A stretch of 64,000 nucleotides of DNA from Drosophila persimilis (taxonomy: Eukaryota; Arthropoda; Insecta; Diptera; Drosophilidae). Position 1 is the stretch's first letter. Each line of letters starts with the position of its first letter. Location: the NCBI RefSeq assembly GCF_003286085.1, contig NW_020825294.1, positions 6,634,001-6,698,000 of the forward strand. The letters are read 5' to 3'. Positions 11,391 through 22,680 of this stretch are shown piece after piece. Below the pieces are notes generated by a model. It saw nothing but the letters and a program-made list of their open reading frames with translations. It did not search any database and had not been told where the DNA came from. The position numbers and the translations under genes are program-made.

Positions 11391-12041
11391 TAGTCTAATA
11401 AATTGGGATATGTACATGTAAGGAATGCCAATAAAAGGCAGATTGTGGGAAGAGTTAAAGATTCTACATGTAAATTAGATCGGGATGAATGCTTCTATCC
11501 GGAATGCTACAATTTACATACAAAATATCTATGATTTCTACTTGAGTACAAAGATCAGTCAGTGACTGCTATTTCTACTATGAAAATCTGTCAGTAGTTG
11601 TCGTTTAAACCCTGTTCTGATCATAACTGTGGCCCATTAATGGTCTTAAGTCTGGCAGATCAAGCCCCATCCTAGAACCAGTCAACAGCCAAAGCTAAAA
11701 GTTGATTGCCGTGACATTTATCCTCAAATCCGCGGCTGTAAATGCCACACAAAATATCCTGTTTCCATTCCATTCCCTGGGTCATTGGCCCCTGTAAACG
11801 CTGACCAATTAAAGGCCACTCTCGGGCATTTCCCCCCCCCCGGTTGCTCCCCAATTAGTTGGGTCTTAAAGGCCCCCCTTCTCCCCCCAAACAGAGAAGG
11901 GCGCACAGGTAAATCCCCCATCGACACTGTTTTTTCATACACAAATAAATTAATGCCAACGTAGAAAAATATTTTTCTAAAATGTTTTTGTTTTTATTTT
12001 TTTTTTCAAATAATTTTCTGTTTTGTTTACAAACTTTTCAG
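11391..12041. other. Non-coding DNA upstream of the candidate exon
   Basis: No gene is seen. A 10-nt poly-C lies at 11832-11841. The last 60 bases (11980-12041) are a long T-rich tract ending in TTTTCAG, suitable as a 3' splice site. Confidence 0.6.
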
Positions 12042-12116
12042 TTGACGGCATTTGCTGCCATGGACAGCGACAGCGACAGGATCTCAGGCAGAGAGTCAGC
12101 TGGGGACGGCTCAAAG
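12042..12116 (+). CDS. Candidate small coding exon, unidentified gene
   Basis: This is a possible exon, gene not recognised. A long polypyrimidine tract ends in CAG at 12041 and the 75-nt block ends at a GTCAGT donor (12117). The block is GC-rich inside AT-rich DNA. It contains GCTGCCATGG (ATG at 12060), a good start context, and from there encodes MDSDSDRISGRESAGDGSK, a charged Ser/Asp/Gly-rich peptide like a disordered N terminus. Exon length is a multiple of three and the donor falls in phase 0, so it could be a start exon with 18 nt of leader or a symmetric cassette exon. Downstream acceptors lie at 12231 and 12354. There is no domain, and chance occurrence cannot be excluded. Confidence 0.35.
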
Positions 12117-12231
12117 GTCAGTGGAAAAATAATATATATACATATATATAAACCGAACCGTCGCGACCCGTATATATACATAAATTCTCCTCTGACATAA
12201 TTTGCTCAATCATTTGCATAATTTTTAACAG

Positions 12232-12351
12232 TCCAGCAGCCCGGGGGCACGCTCGCCGTTTGCATTTCTCACTGATTTATTTTATTTTTTATTCATATAT
12301 ATATATGTGTATATGTGTATATATTTTTTGGTGTGTTGCGCATCTCGTTAA
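12232..12351 (+). CDS. Possible alternative exon after the candidate start exon
   Basis: AATTTTTAACAG ends at 12231, giving a 115-nt intron from the 12117 donor, with a plausible branch region TGCTCAATC. In phase 0 the frame continues SSSPGARSPFAFLTD and then runs into hydrophobic AT-encoded residues, stopping at TAA 12349-12351. Only the first 30-45 nt look exonic. The weak GTTTGC after 12257 would be the nearest donor. I treat this as a weaker alternative to splicing into 12355. Confidence 0.15.
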   Translation, partial: SSSPGARSPFAFLTDLFYFLFIYIYVYMCIYFLVCCASR

Positions 12352-12354
12352 CAG

Positions 12355-12408
12355 GACGAAGCAGAGAAATATTCAACACCAAAGCAAACAAACAGCAGAA
12401 GAAAATAA
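12355..12408 (+). CDS. Possible terminal coding exon with stop and poly(A) signal
   Basis: An acceptor CTCGTTAACAG ends at 12354. Joined in phase 0 to the 12116 donor across a 238-nt intron, it reads DEAEKYSTPKQTNSRRK and then TAA at 12406-12408. AATAAA lies at 12407-12412, overlapping the stop. The composition (charged, Lys/Arg/Gln) matches the candidate start exon and would give a 36-residue product. This is an inference from splice-site and frame agreement only. Confidence 0.2.
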   Translation, partial: DEAEKYSTPKQTNSRRK

Positions 12409-12464
12409 TAAAAACAAGACAGAAAATAAGGGTCTCGACAAGGGGGATACCTTGGCCATAGAAG

Positions 12465-12715
12465 AACTGCCTATTGGGGTCTATAATACTCCGAAAAGAG
12501 CTAGATTCTGGGGTTATTAAGTGGGGAAGTACCTGGTAATAGGCCTGCCTATTGGTCTCTCATAATTCTCCGAAAAGAGCTGGATTCTGGGAGGTTTAAG
12601 TGGGGAACCACCTGGTTATATACCTGGTAAACAGGCCTGCCTATTGGTCTCTTATAATTCCCCAAAAAGCTAGATTCCAGGATCTTTAAAATAGGGAAAT
12701 ACCAGGCCTCCTTTC
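12465..12715. repeat. Three-copy tandem repeat, 78-92 bp
   Basis: CTGCCTATTGG followed by TCTAATAATTCTCCGAAAAGAG-like sequence and AGCT.GATTC..GG starts at about 12469, 12547 and 12639. Unit length varies through small insertions. The array begins just past the poly(A)-like signal of the candidate terminal exon. Confidence 0.8.
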
Positions 12716-14304
12716 GAGCCAGGAAAACCTTCCCCAGGGGGGTTCTCTGCGTCTATATACCCCCCTGCATACCCCGTTGATTGGTGTCCTCTTTTTGTTT
12801 TTTGTGGCTGTATATCGCTCTCACATCCAGTGATAAGAGCACATTTTTGGGAAGCCGACGAAAAAATGCGACACGTGTTGCGGCAGCAGTTGAAAAATTG
12901 CCACCACCGGTTCCATTCGTTCGCAGAGTTTTGCCAGAATTTTTCCAGTTGCCATTTGCCACATTTTGCACATAAAAATAATTGTGTTTACTTTGTTTAA
13001 TGCGATCAATGCGACAGAGGCTCCTTCAATGCCAATGCCAATGCCAGACGAGGCCAGTGTTTGATGTAAGCGTATCTGCAAGATACACAACCCAAATGAG
13101 TCTGTGTATCCGAGTATCTGGGAAATGCCAAAATGTGTCAGAAATCGATTGACGCCCCTCCTCTTTCGATTCCAACAGGTCTCTGGGGGGGAGGGGGAGG
13201 GGCGGGAGTCTTGTTGATTCGATCTAAACAGGCAAGTGGTTGAGAATTTTAATTGAAACTCTCTGCTGATTGCACAATGTGTTTGAATTTTGATTCAAGA
13301 TTGCGTGATTGAAATAAAAAATGCGACTTTCAGGAGGCGTTGAGGAGAACTGAGAAGTTTTTTCCTCTCCACAACCTAATTGGACACCTTGCAGGCACTC
13401 AACCCTCGCCCATTTCGTCGCCAGACAGCCATAACTCTTCCTGCCTTCAAGCCAATGGCTAATGGTTGAAAAAACAAAACAGAAATCTACCAAAATTGAA
13501 GCTGGCAATGGACATGATGCCTTCAACTATTGACGGGTGTTGCTGTCACGGCCACAGGATGACAAGTGTTGTTGGATTCTGCAAACAAGAAAAGAGGAAT
13601 TGTAAATCCTAAGGTGCACACGTACCCCGGGCTGGACATTTCAATCAGAGCAGGTCCTTTTCCGTGATAAATCCCTGCACACGATTTCCCCCCCCTTGAC
13701 TCTGGCCAACTATTCCTCTTCCCTGTCCGTTACTCTCCTGGAAATTGGTTGCAAATTCTACTTTTTGTTGGGCATTTCAATGCAGATGTGCCCCCCCCCC
13801 CCCCCTGTCCCCTTTGGGGCAGAGTATATTTTGCTTGCTGTTTGCATCAATATTTAAAGAGCCGGAAATTTGTGCATTTTTTTTTTTGGCCTTTTGGGCC
13901 GCCCACTCGAGTCATTTTGTATGCAAACTTAATTACAATTTCATTGGGTTTGTTATATAATATGTACTCGACTCGTTGTGCCATGTTTTTGGAATAGTTT
14001 TAGCCAGTTTTTTGCCAGCTTTTTTTGTGTCCAACTAATTCACTTTGGTCCCTAAATATTTACGAGTCTCTGTGGAGGGATGTACAGATTTAAGTGCCTT
14101 TGGAGTGTGGAGCAAGGGGGGAGGGGAGTGTGGGGCGGGGGGCTGCTATTTTGCAAATTAAGTTGTCACTTATTTGGCTTCAAATCAAATTGTAATTTAT
14201 TACAACAAAATGATTATTTAATAACAATGGGGAGCTGCAGAAACCAACCCGAAAGACTTGACAAGAACTCGGTGCACTTTTCATAAATATGCATAAGACA
14301 TGAG
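12716..14304. other. Non-coding DNA with G-rich and C-rich tracts
   Basis: No gene is seen. A G4-capable tract lies at 13185-13206 (runs of 7, 5, 4 and 3 G) and a 15-nt poly-C at 13791-13805. Open frames between 12753 and 13526 overlap on opposite strands and are not supported. Confidence 0.6.
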
Positions 14305-14442
14305 CGATAGAGAGAGAGGGAGAGACAGAGAGTGTGAAAGAGATGCATCTGTATCTGTATCTCGTTCTCGACATGATTTGTGGCATTCTCCGACTCTTGC
14401 CTGATGTTCCCATTTTCCCGAACAGTAATTGTAACTGTCATG

Positions 14443-14477
<35 letters not shown>

Positions 14478-14603
14478 TGTGTGTGTGTCTGAGAGTTAGA
14501 AATTGAAATTTATTTGCATTTTTGATTTGTCAGTCGTCATAAATATGCAAGGACCCCGGACAGGAGGCAGGAAACAAGGAGAGAGAGAGAGAGAGAGAGA
14601 GAG
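14305..14603. repeat. Cluster of GA, GT and GA microsatellites
   Basis: GA-rich sequence spans 14305-14326, an imperfect GT tract spans 14445-14490, and an uninterrupted GA run spans 14579-14603. GAGAG words are targets of GAGA factor and CLAMP in Drosophila; occupancy here is not known. Confidence 0.9.
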
Positions 14604-15866
14604 CGGCAGAAAGTGGCATTTTGCTTTTCTGATGAGATTTTTTAATGAACTTCATTCAGAGCCAGAAGCCAGCAGCCAGCAGCCCATACCCGGCCAATAC
14701 CCGAGCCCTTGTCAACCCCTAACCACTTAACATACCCTGGAAGGGGCATAGAAGAAGGGTATATTGAGTGGGGGAAGTGCTGCAGAGAGTCTTGGTTGGA
14801 AATGGGCTTGGATTATGGATCAGAAGAGGGCATAAATCGATCGAGGAGTGGTCTAGAAGGCTAGTAGTGGCTGCCAGAGAATCAAAGACCTGCTGGGAAG
14901 CTCGTGGAATCCTTTGCCAAATGCCTTTTCCCACAAGTAAGGGATAAACCCTAGTCGCGCCACTGCCTTGCCCTCAGTCTGTACCGCAGGAAGCCACAAA
15001 AAGTGGCATTAATTGTTCTGATCTTTGCTTTGCCGCTTACTGTGGCAAGTTCAAAGCTAATGATGAGAGAAGCCCTTGCCGTACGCTCCACGACCCACGG
15101 CCCACCGCCCACGTCCCACGCAACATTCAACGATTTTTGCTTTGATTGAAACTGAAACCGAAACCGAAAAAGGATTGCACTTCAGACTTCTGACTGGGCT
15201 TAAAAGTTCAATGCATCTAGGCTTACCTCGGAAAAGGGGTGGGGGGACAGGCCCTGGGCCCAGGGCTAAAGCCAGCCCCCCAGCCCCCCCTGGCCACACG
15301 GCAACCTGCTTGCATCATATTTCAGCCAACTTTTTGTTTCTATTTATCTTATCCCGTTATCCGGTTATCCGGTTATCCTGTGCTCCCTGCAGACAATCGA
15401 ATGGTTTCATTTCCAGCACAGCACACATGGTCACAAAAAACTTGCACGTCACTAAACATCATTTGTTTCTCGAGGGGGGGGGGGGGGGGGGGGGGGGGGT
15501 GGAAAAGCCACCCCCTGTCGCTGTCCCTGTCCCTGTCCCGTGCTGCTTGGAAATCATAAATTACCCCAAAAAGTATGCAACATAATGCCAGAAATTTGTG
15601 TAAGCGCATTCTCTCGCATCCTGGGGGGGAGGGGGGTGGGGAGGGAGTGCCCTGCACTCGGCATGACCCCCAAGCACACGCACACACAGCTGTCAGGATT
15701 CGCAGGTCCTGAACCTGAGCTTCTTTCACCCTCCACGAAAAAAAAAGGTTAACTAACGTTTGCTCGCAATTTTATAAATAAATAGAAGAATGGGAAGAGA
15801 AGAAAATATAGTTTTTGGGGTGTGCCAGATAGTTCTTGAGGAATATAAAATAAATTATATTGAAAT
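14604..15866. other. Non-coding DNA with palindrome, 26-nt poly-G and G4
   Basis: A perfect 16-bp palindrome GCCCTGGGCCCAGGGC lies at 15251-15266. A homopolymer of 26 G lies at 15474-15499, followed by GTCCCT hexamers to about 15540. A G4-capable tract lies at 15623-15645. ATACCC (14732-14737) and GGGTAT (14757-14762) form a short inverted pair. No gene is supported. Confidence 0.7.
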
Positions 15867-16405
15867 TAATCCCCCAAGGGCTCAGATATGGAATCTATAT
15901 TTCGTGGAATTTTCTGCTGGAATAAATACCTAAAAAAAATCAAAATATTCTTCAAAAATTCACCTTTAGCCACAAATATATTTTGTAATAATTGGCAAGA
16001 AAGAGAAGACTCAAACAGAGCCATTCATATACCTACAAGGCTCCTCCAGATATATTTAATTCATTTTTTTAAATAATATACCAGGCCCCTAATATATATA
16101 AATATAATATAAAATATATATATATATATATGTGCTAAAGTATATAAAATATATATATATATAAAATAAAATATATTTAAATTAATCCCTCTATATTTCT
16201 TGGAATTTTTTGCTGGCAGAAATACCCAAAAAAAAAAATCAAAATATTCTTCAAAAATTCGCCTTTAGCCACATATGTACATATATCGTGCAAATATATT
16301 TTTTAATAAATAGCAAGAAAAATAAGACTCAAAGAGAGCCTTCCATCTACCTACAAGACTCAAGCAATATTTAATTAATTTTTGTAAATAATATGCCAGT
16401 ACCTT
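15867..16405. repeat. Two-copy repeat with 315-bp period
   Basis: Copies at 15867-16092 and 16182-16405 share ATCAAAATATTCTTCAAAAA, CCTTTAGCCACA, AGACTCAAA.AGAGCC.T, ACCTACAAG and AAATAATAT.CCAG. The 90 bp between them is an AT dinucleotide expansion. No coding content is seen. Confidence 0.85.
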
Positions 16406-16619
16406 AAAGCTGTGGAGTCTTCGGAAAAACACGTTTTAAAGAAAGCCTTAGAATTTTAGTCGTGTTTTTTGATGCCGCTCGCAGAACAGATTGCCAGACG
16501 GTATCGGAAGTAGAAATTTAATTTCGACTTTTAATGTTTTTTCCCTAATTAAACCTTTCTTTATGAAATCTTTCAAAAAAACACCTAGTTTTTCCAATTT
16601 TTCCCACTTATTTTCATTG

Positions 16620-17370
16620 TTGAAACACTCTAATTGATTTTTGAGAATTTATTCGATGCCCGGTCGCGACCACATCCAAAATAAAAAATTGTTCAATGTG
16701 AATTTCGTATTCCAGTGTCGCATTTTTTGAGAACGGAAATTTGAGTTATGTCAATTTATTTTTTTTTCCTCAATCTTCTTTGATGAATATTAAAACTATT
16801 TTTTTTTTAATTTATGCTTAATTGAATAAAGTTTTGAGAAAAATTCCAATTCACCGTTTTCTTTGGCTTTTGCCGGAAATGTTAGTGCCTAAAGTGTTCG
16901 AAGTGTGTGGTATTCAAGCGTCGAGGAGTGTATTTTTATTGTTGATGGACCTACTTCCGATTTTTCGTCCTTTAAAAGGGCTTACCACAACTCAAATTTG
17001 TTTCTCGTATTAAAGACACTTTAATTGATTATTGAGGATTTTTTCAATGTCCGCTCTCACAATAAAAAATAAAAAAATAAAGAATTAATAAATAATAATA
17101 ATAATATTAAAATAATAATATAATAATAATAATAAATATTAAATAAATAAAAAAATAAAATAAATATGTCGCCTTTTAGAAGAACGCAAATTTGAGTTAT
17201 TTTAGGTACATTTTTCCCCTAATCAACTTTAATGAATATTGCTATTCTTTTTTTTACATTTATTCTAAATGGAATAAAGATTTAATGAAAATACAAATCC
17301 ACCTTTTTCTTTGCATTGTGCTGGTAATATTTGTACCCTGAGTGTTGGGCAGTGTATCTGCAAGGGTTTT
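16620..17370. repeat. Two-copy repeat with about 390-bp period
   Basis: Copy 1 (16620-17010) and copy 2 (17011-17370) share A.ACTCTAATTGATTTTTGAG-like starts, AAATTTGAGTTAT, CTTTGATGAATATT-like sequence, GGAATAAAG or GAATAAAG, and TTTTTCTTTG. Copy 2 has gained an AAT-rich expansion at about 17058-17165, replacing a stretch that includes GCCCGGTCGCGACC in copy 1. The copies are more diverged than those of the 315-bp pair next door. Confidence 0.75.
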
Positions 17371-19652
17371 AGAAGCAGGGAAATATATAAATAAATCCCG
17401 CTTTTGTTTAGCTTCCCCCAAGGCTGGAATAAAACCAAAAATTCGCCCTTTTCCACCCATGTATCGTGCACTAATAAATGGTGATAAATCTCCGAAATGC
17501 ATGGCCAAACACCTGTTCGAAACCACAATACCCTCGATATCCCCATATACCCTACAATTCCAAATGAATCCTGCTTTTGTTTAGGAATAAAAATAAGAAA
17601 AATATATGTGTATTTTTGTAACCAACTCGCATGAATGTTTCGGTCAGCCCTGGGGGGCATGGATATCGCTGCCCCAACATATTCGAGGGGCCGGAATACA
17701 TTGTATATATTTTAATAAGCTTAAATGCTCTTTAAACACTCTGTGGAGTGGCAGGAAATATTCCAAGATATGCCAAAAATCTACAGTCTCGTATTTCCAA
17801 TTAATTTTTGTTGAATTTTCTTTGGCTGATTAACCGCAGATTTCTTGAAATCCACACGTGTATATTTAGGCCTACAAATACTTGGGATTTTGGCCCAGGA
17901 TTGTTCGGGTTAATTACGAGTTTCTCCCAAAAATAACTTTTGCCGGCAAATCGAAGGCAAACATTTCTGTGGTTCGCCCCCAAAAACAGTTGCACTTATT
18001 TCACAAAATGTATTTAGTTTTCAGTTTTTGCAGCCGACACTTGAACATTTATTCGAGCAGGCATATATATAGCATATGTGTGTGTTGTATAATCTATCAG
18101 ATGCCCACATCCATCTAGGGGTTCGAGCACACTAATTGCAAGCGGTGCGTAGGGGAAGGCCCCCCCAAAAAAAGAGAGAGGGAGAGCGGGAGAGATGAAA
18201 TAATAACCCAATGGTACTCAAATGAAGACCGCTCCAATGGGGATTAAGTGAAAGCGGATGGGGGTGGCGCCTGGGGAAAGCACTCATTTAAATTTCATGC
18301 TTATTGCCACAAAATAGCTCAGTTGGTGGCTGCTGTTGCTGCTGCAACTGAAAATATTTTACATATATCACTGACAAGCGACGACGGATCAGGAAATGGC
18401 CAGAAGAGGTCGACGAGGGGACGGGGGGCGGGCAAAGCCGGGGCCAGCCAACCAAAAAACAAGCTTGGGGAAGCACCAAAATAACACCAAGGGACCCCAT
18501 GTGTGTCCCTGTGTGTGTGTGTGCTTGGTTAAGCTTTCAAGTAAAAATAGCAAAAATGCTGTCAACATAATAACGAAATTTTAACGCGCAGAGCGCAACG
18601 AGAGACCCGACTCGGGTCTGTTCTGGGGCTCTGGTCCTGGGTCCTGGGGTCCTGGGTCCTGGACTGGTCTGGCAACGCCATTTCCACGCATCAAGTGATT
18701 GCTTTTCTTTTTTGGTAATACCCTTTCGGCGGGTATGTTGAGCCTTGGTAGATTTTAGACCTTTTTTTGTAAGAAATTTATAACCAAAAAAATTTACAAT
18801 ATTTAAAAAATATTTAGAGCACAATAAATTCCACCGGAGAGGGCATTTCCGCTTCGTTCAGCCACTGAAGGTCCTGTGATTTTTTTTTGGTTTGGTCCTC
18901 CCTCCCCTCACTCCCCTTCTCCCGCCACTCCCTCGGTTTATGCTGTGGAGGAAACGTACGGCAAACTAAAAACTGAAATCCAGAAATAAATAAATTGACG
19001 TGGCTATGACGCTTACACGGCTGAGATGGGTACTGGCCCAAGGGGTGGGGCGCGCGCAGGAGGAGGAGGTTCAGTTTCTGGGATTGCAGGATTGCAGGAT
19101 GTGCAAGGACACAATCATCCGCGGCAAACCAAGCGGCCTGCACCGACACCGACACAGAGGCTCCGACTCCAAGCTGGAATCCGCTGCTATTCTGCTCCTC
19201 TGCTCGTAAATTCGGCATGAAAAAGTTGCACGAATAAATTAAATTTGTTTGCAGAGGGAAAAATACCTCCCCAAAAAAAAAGCAGAGGAGTAGAGCTGGG
19301 AAATCCACTCCGTTCGTCTCCTCTACGGCCGCAGCAAATTGTCTGGCTAGCATGTGAGTGCATCTGTATTTAATTTTGCTATTTTAAACGAAATTTTCAC
19401 GCTGCCTGCATTTGGATTTTAATTTATACATTCGTATAACCCAGCACGGACGGAGAGCTACGGACGGCTACGACCTCCGGAGATGGTAACGAGGACGACG
19501 AGGATGTGGACGAGAGCCGAAAGTGTCTAAGGAATCCATTTGGCATTTTCACTTAGATGGTAATGAAAGCTCAACTAAAGAGGGGCTGAGATACAGAGAG
19601 AGAAAGGCCAGAGAAGAGCCAGGATGGCGGCAAGGAAAGGCCATGAAAGAGA
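17371..19652. other. Non-coding DNA, small repeats only
   Basis: GGTCCTG heptamers run 18633-18664. A short inverted repeat ATACCC-TTTCGGC-GGGTAT lies at 18718-18736. CTTTTGTTTAG occurs twice (about 17400 and 17573). Overlapping ORFs on both strands, including a 179-codon minus frame at 18814-19353, carry no domain. Confidence 0.6.
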
Positions 19653-19685
19653 CAGATTATAGCCACCTTCCTTGGCTATAATCTG
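19653..19685. repeat. Perfect inverted repeat, 13-bp arms, 7-nt loop
   Basis: CAGATTATAGCCA (19653-19665) and TGGCTATAATCTG (19673-19685) are exact reverse complements separated by CCTTCCT. It sits at the left edge of the purine-rich array that follows. The stem is too short for a pre-miRNA. Confidence 0.85.
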
Positions 19686-19689
19686 CCAG

Positions 19690-20120
19690 GGAAGAGCCAG
19701 GATAGAGCCGGAGAAGAAGGTCCAAGGAAGAGCCAGAATAGAGCCAAGAAAGATCCTGAGAAGAGTCAGAAAGGAGCCCGAGAAGAGGGTCCAGGGAAGA
19801 GCCAAGAAAGAGACAAAAAAAGTGCCAAGGAAAAGCCTCGAACGAGCCAGAGAAGAGGGTCCGGGCAAGAGCCAGGGAAGAGCCTTAGAAGAGCCTGGGA
19901 AGAGCCAGAAAGGAGCCCGAGAAGAGGGTCCAGGGAAGAGCCAAGAAAGAGCCAAAAAAGAGCCTGGGAAGAGCCAGAGAAGAGGGTCCAGGATAGAGCC
20001 AAGGAAGAGCCAGAATAGAGCCAAGGAAGAGCCTGGGAAGAGCCAGAGAAAAGGGTCCAGGGAACAGCCTAAGAAGAGCCTAAGAAGAGCCTGGGAAGAG
20101 CCGTCGAAGAGCCGTTGAAG
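19690..20120. repeat. Purine-rich minisatellite with 69-70-bp higher-order unit
   Basis: The basic word is GAAGAGCC(A/T)GG. GAGAAGAGGGTCC, or a variant of it, recurs at 19711, 19780, 19850, 19919, 19977 and 20047, giving spacings of 69, 70, 69, 58 and 70. Larger units are therefore built from four or five smaller ones. The strand asymmetry (purines on plus) leaves a 264-codon hydrophobic frame open on the minus strand and a Lys/Arg/Glu-rich one on the plus strand. Neither is credible as a gene. Confidence 0.9.
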
Positions 20121-20664
20121 GTCCCTAAATAACAGAGATTCCAAGCAAATCTTCCACAATTTTGTCAGCCAAAAGATGCCATACGCTCCACACATGCCCT
20201 GCAGCCTGTATATAGAAATATCTTCCTTGAAAATCGTCACCTGCTCATCATTTGGTTTCCAAAAAGTCCAAAAAACTTTTGGCTTGGCTCTGGATGGAAT
20301 TTCAATACCCGCTTTGGCTTGTAAATTACATTCCCGTCGCATTGCATCGGGGAATGGAATGCCTTTCAAAATGCCGGCAAGTGTTGGGGCAAAAAGGCGA
20401 TGATTGTCGAGTCCAATCAGCCGTGCATCTCACGGAGCGTTAAGCCCCAAGCTGTTGCCCAGGCGATGATGGGCATAAAGACGATACCGGTGCCGTGCTA
20501 AATATCCCACAGAACCTGCCGTTCCGTAGCCAAGAAAAGGCTCATGCATTTGCCCGATTTCCATAGACCCTACCGGCTGTCTGCTCTGGCTGTTCCCCCC
20601 CCTTGGTCTTTGACGCTGCCATGGCATGCCACTTGAGCGTGCAATTGGCCGTGCAACGAGTCCT

Positions 20665-20690
20665 GCAACAGCAGCAGCAGCAGCAACAAC
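20665..20690. repeat. CAG/CAA (opa-type) run
   Basis: CAACAGCAGCAGCAGCAGCA is followed by ACAAC. Such runs are often exonic in Drosophila, but no splice sites or long protein-like frame surround this one. Confidence 0.8.
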
Positions 20691-21611
20691 ACAAACAATC
20701 AAGCCGTGATTTGACACTTGAGCAAAGCGAACGATACTCGAGAGTGGAGAGTGCCCAAAGAGTGAAAGCAATTTTGGGCCAAAGTGCGTCTCTTCGACAC
20801 CCAGAAGGGGGCCCAGGTCTTGGCCCTCCACAGGGTATGGAAATTAAATAAAACCTGGGGACACTGACCACCTGGATTAGCCACGTCTGGTGGCCATTGG
20901 GCCATTGCCATCATCGTAGAAATAGATACAGAGGCAGCACTACACACAATGCCCTGGCCCCGTCCTAACGACAGTCAAATATAATTATGGCCATAACAAG
21001 ATGGAGACATTGTTGGCCCAAGGAGGCCCCCCTACAATAAGCCCCCCAGGTCGGGGCCATTCGAGGTGCGAAGCAAAACGCAAAACAGCCGCAGAGCAAG
21101 TGTCAACGGCATCACCGGCTCCTGGGAGGGAAATCAGCTTCAACAGAATGGAGTACACTGAGGGAAATCAGAAGTGAGAAGGGGGAGGAAGGCACCGGAA
21201 TAAGGAAAAAGAATTTCCTTAACGAAAATCCAAATGGGAAAAGCGTTATTTAGGTGCGATATGCGGTAGAGATGTGCCTCTTTAGAGGTATATCTTATGT
21301 TCCAGGAACAGAAGTGTAGGACATCCTTTTCCCTGGAAATGTGAGAGTAAAAGATCTTAAATAAATCGTATTTTCTCTTCTGTTTTTGCTACCCCAAGCA
21401 TTGGTAACCATGTGTTTCTCTCAGTGTCTTCAATCCATGGTCACGAAAACCCCTCGCTGGGGGTAAAAGCAAATTATTATCATTTTTAAAAGTTGGCGAA
21501 CTCATCCGGCTGTGGCTCGCTCGCTCCCCAGTCTCTTCGGGCTCTCCGGGCTCTCCCTTTTCCCGCTTTTCCTTTTTCCGTTGTTGAGGTGACGCTGCGC
21601 TTGTTTAATTA
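20691..21611. other. Non-coding DNA, no gene seen
   Basis: No repeat of note and no supported coding region. A small inverted repeat CCTCT-TT-AGAGG occurs near 21278. Confidence 0.6.
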
Positions 21612-21744
21612 AGCCAGAAGCAGGAGCAGGAGCAGGACCAGGAGCAGAGGCAGGAGCCTGGGAATGGGCAGAGGCAGGGCCAGGAGCAGGAGCATGGGAA
21701 TGGGCATGGGCAGGAGCAGGAGCAGGGGCAGGGGCAGGACCAGC
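21612..21744. repeat. GGAGCA/GGGGCA hexamer minisatellite
   Basis: About 130 bp consists of CAGGAG, CAGGGG and related hexamers, with ATGGGAATGGGC interruptions. The minus strand reads as Ala/Pro repeats. Confidence 0.9.
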
Positions 21745-21863
21745 TACAGAAACAGTTGAGAAAAAGGCGGATGATTCCTGAGCAAAGGAAAGGAGGGGTT
21801 GGAACGTTTTGTCGAGGTCATAAGGGTGGCATTGGCATTGGGTGGTTAATGCCACCGATGCTA

Positions 21864-22068
21864 GTGGTGGGTGGGTGTTGGGTGGGTGGTGGTGGTGCTA
21901 GTGGTGGTGGTGAGGAGGTTAACTCCACTTGTAGTACTACTCGTGTACTCCCGCTGGGTTTCGGATCTGGCTCTGGTTTGATTGCCACTCAACTGGGGAT
22001 TTAAAATATGCGACAGGCGTAGCGCAAAAAGCAATCGAGTTGGGGTCGGGGGGAGGGTGGGGGGAGGG
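21864..22068 (+). other. GGT-rich and G4-capable segment
   Basis: GGTGGGTGGGTGTTGGGTGG at about 21866 and GGGGTCGGGGGGAGGGTGGG with more G at 22042-22068 both satisfy the four-run G4 rule. The DNA between them looks unique. Confidence 0.7.
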
Positions 22069-22680
22069 AAGACAATCCCCGTCACTTAAACTATATACAC
22101 GTGTTGTTTGCTTCCTCCCCCCCCTCGTTTGGGTGGGGGAAAATCAAAGTTTTGCCTGTGTTCACCTTTTCGGATAGTTGTTCAAATATGTCAACACACT
22201 GACGATGGAGAGAGGGACCCAGAGAGAGAGAAACAACGACAACTCTGGCGGAAAAAATTGCTGTGAAAATTTGCCAGACTGACGCAATTTATGGCCCTCC
22301 TTGGTTGACATTTTGTTGCAATAACCCGAAGCAGGCGGCAGGAGGCAACACCGGGAAGACACAAAAGCAAGAAGAAACCAAAGGAAGCCAGCATGTTTCA
22401 TATTTTGCCAACTACCAAAAGGGATTCAGTTTACTTTGCGCCTCCCCCCCACCCCGCGCAGTCCCTTCTCTCTGTTTTCTGGATGCCCTTCCTAGGGGTC
22501 CTTTGGGTTGAAGGAGAAGGCTTGGCTTTAGAATTTGTACCATTTTTAGGAGGTTTTTGATGTGTTCTTTTAGAGGTTCGAAAGGTCCATAAATTTGGGA
22601 GAAGCGACACTTTCTTTCAAGCTAAATCTCGACGACATATTGAAACACTTATTGGAGAAAATATAGACAAATTTCTAACA

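Noticed and set aside
15251-15266. 16-bp palindrome GCCCTGGGCCCAGGGC as a binding site
   Set aside because: It lies in GC-rich simple sequence (similar GGGCCCA repeats occur at 4235-4254), so symmetry is expected from composition.
19575-20369. 264-codon minus-strand frame rich in Leu/Phe/Gly/Ser
   Set aside because: It is the translation of the GAAGAGCC minisatellite. The opposite strand is open too, as expected for a purine-rich repeat lacking stops.
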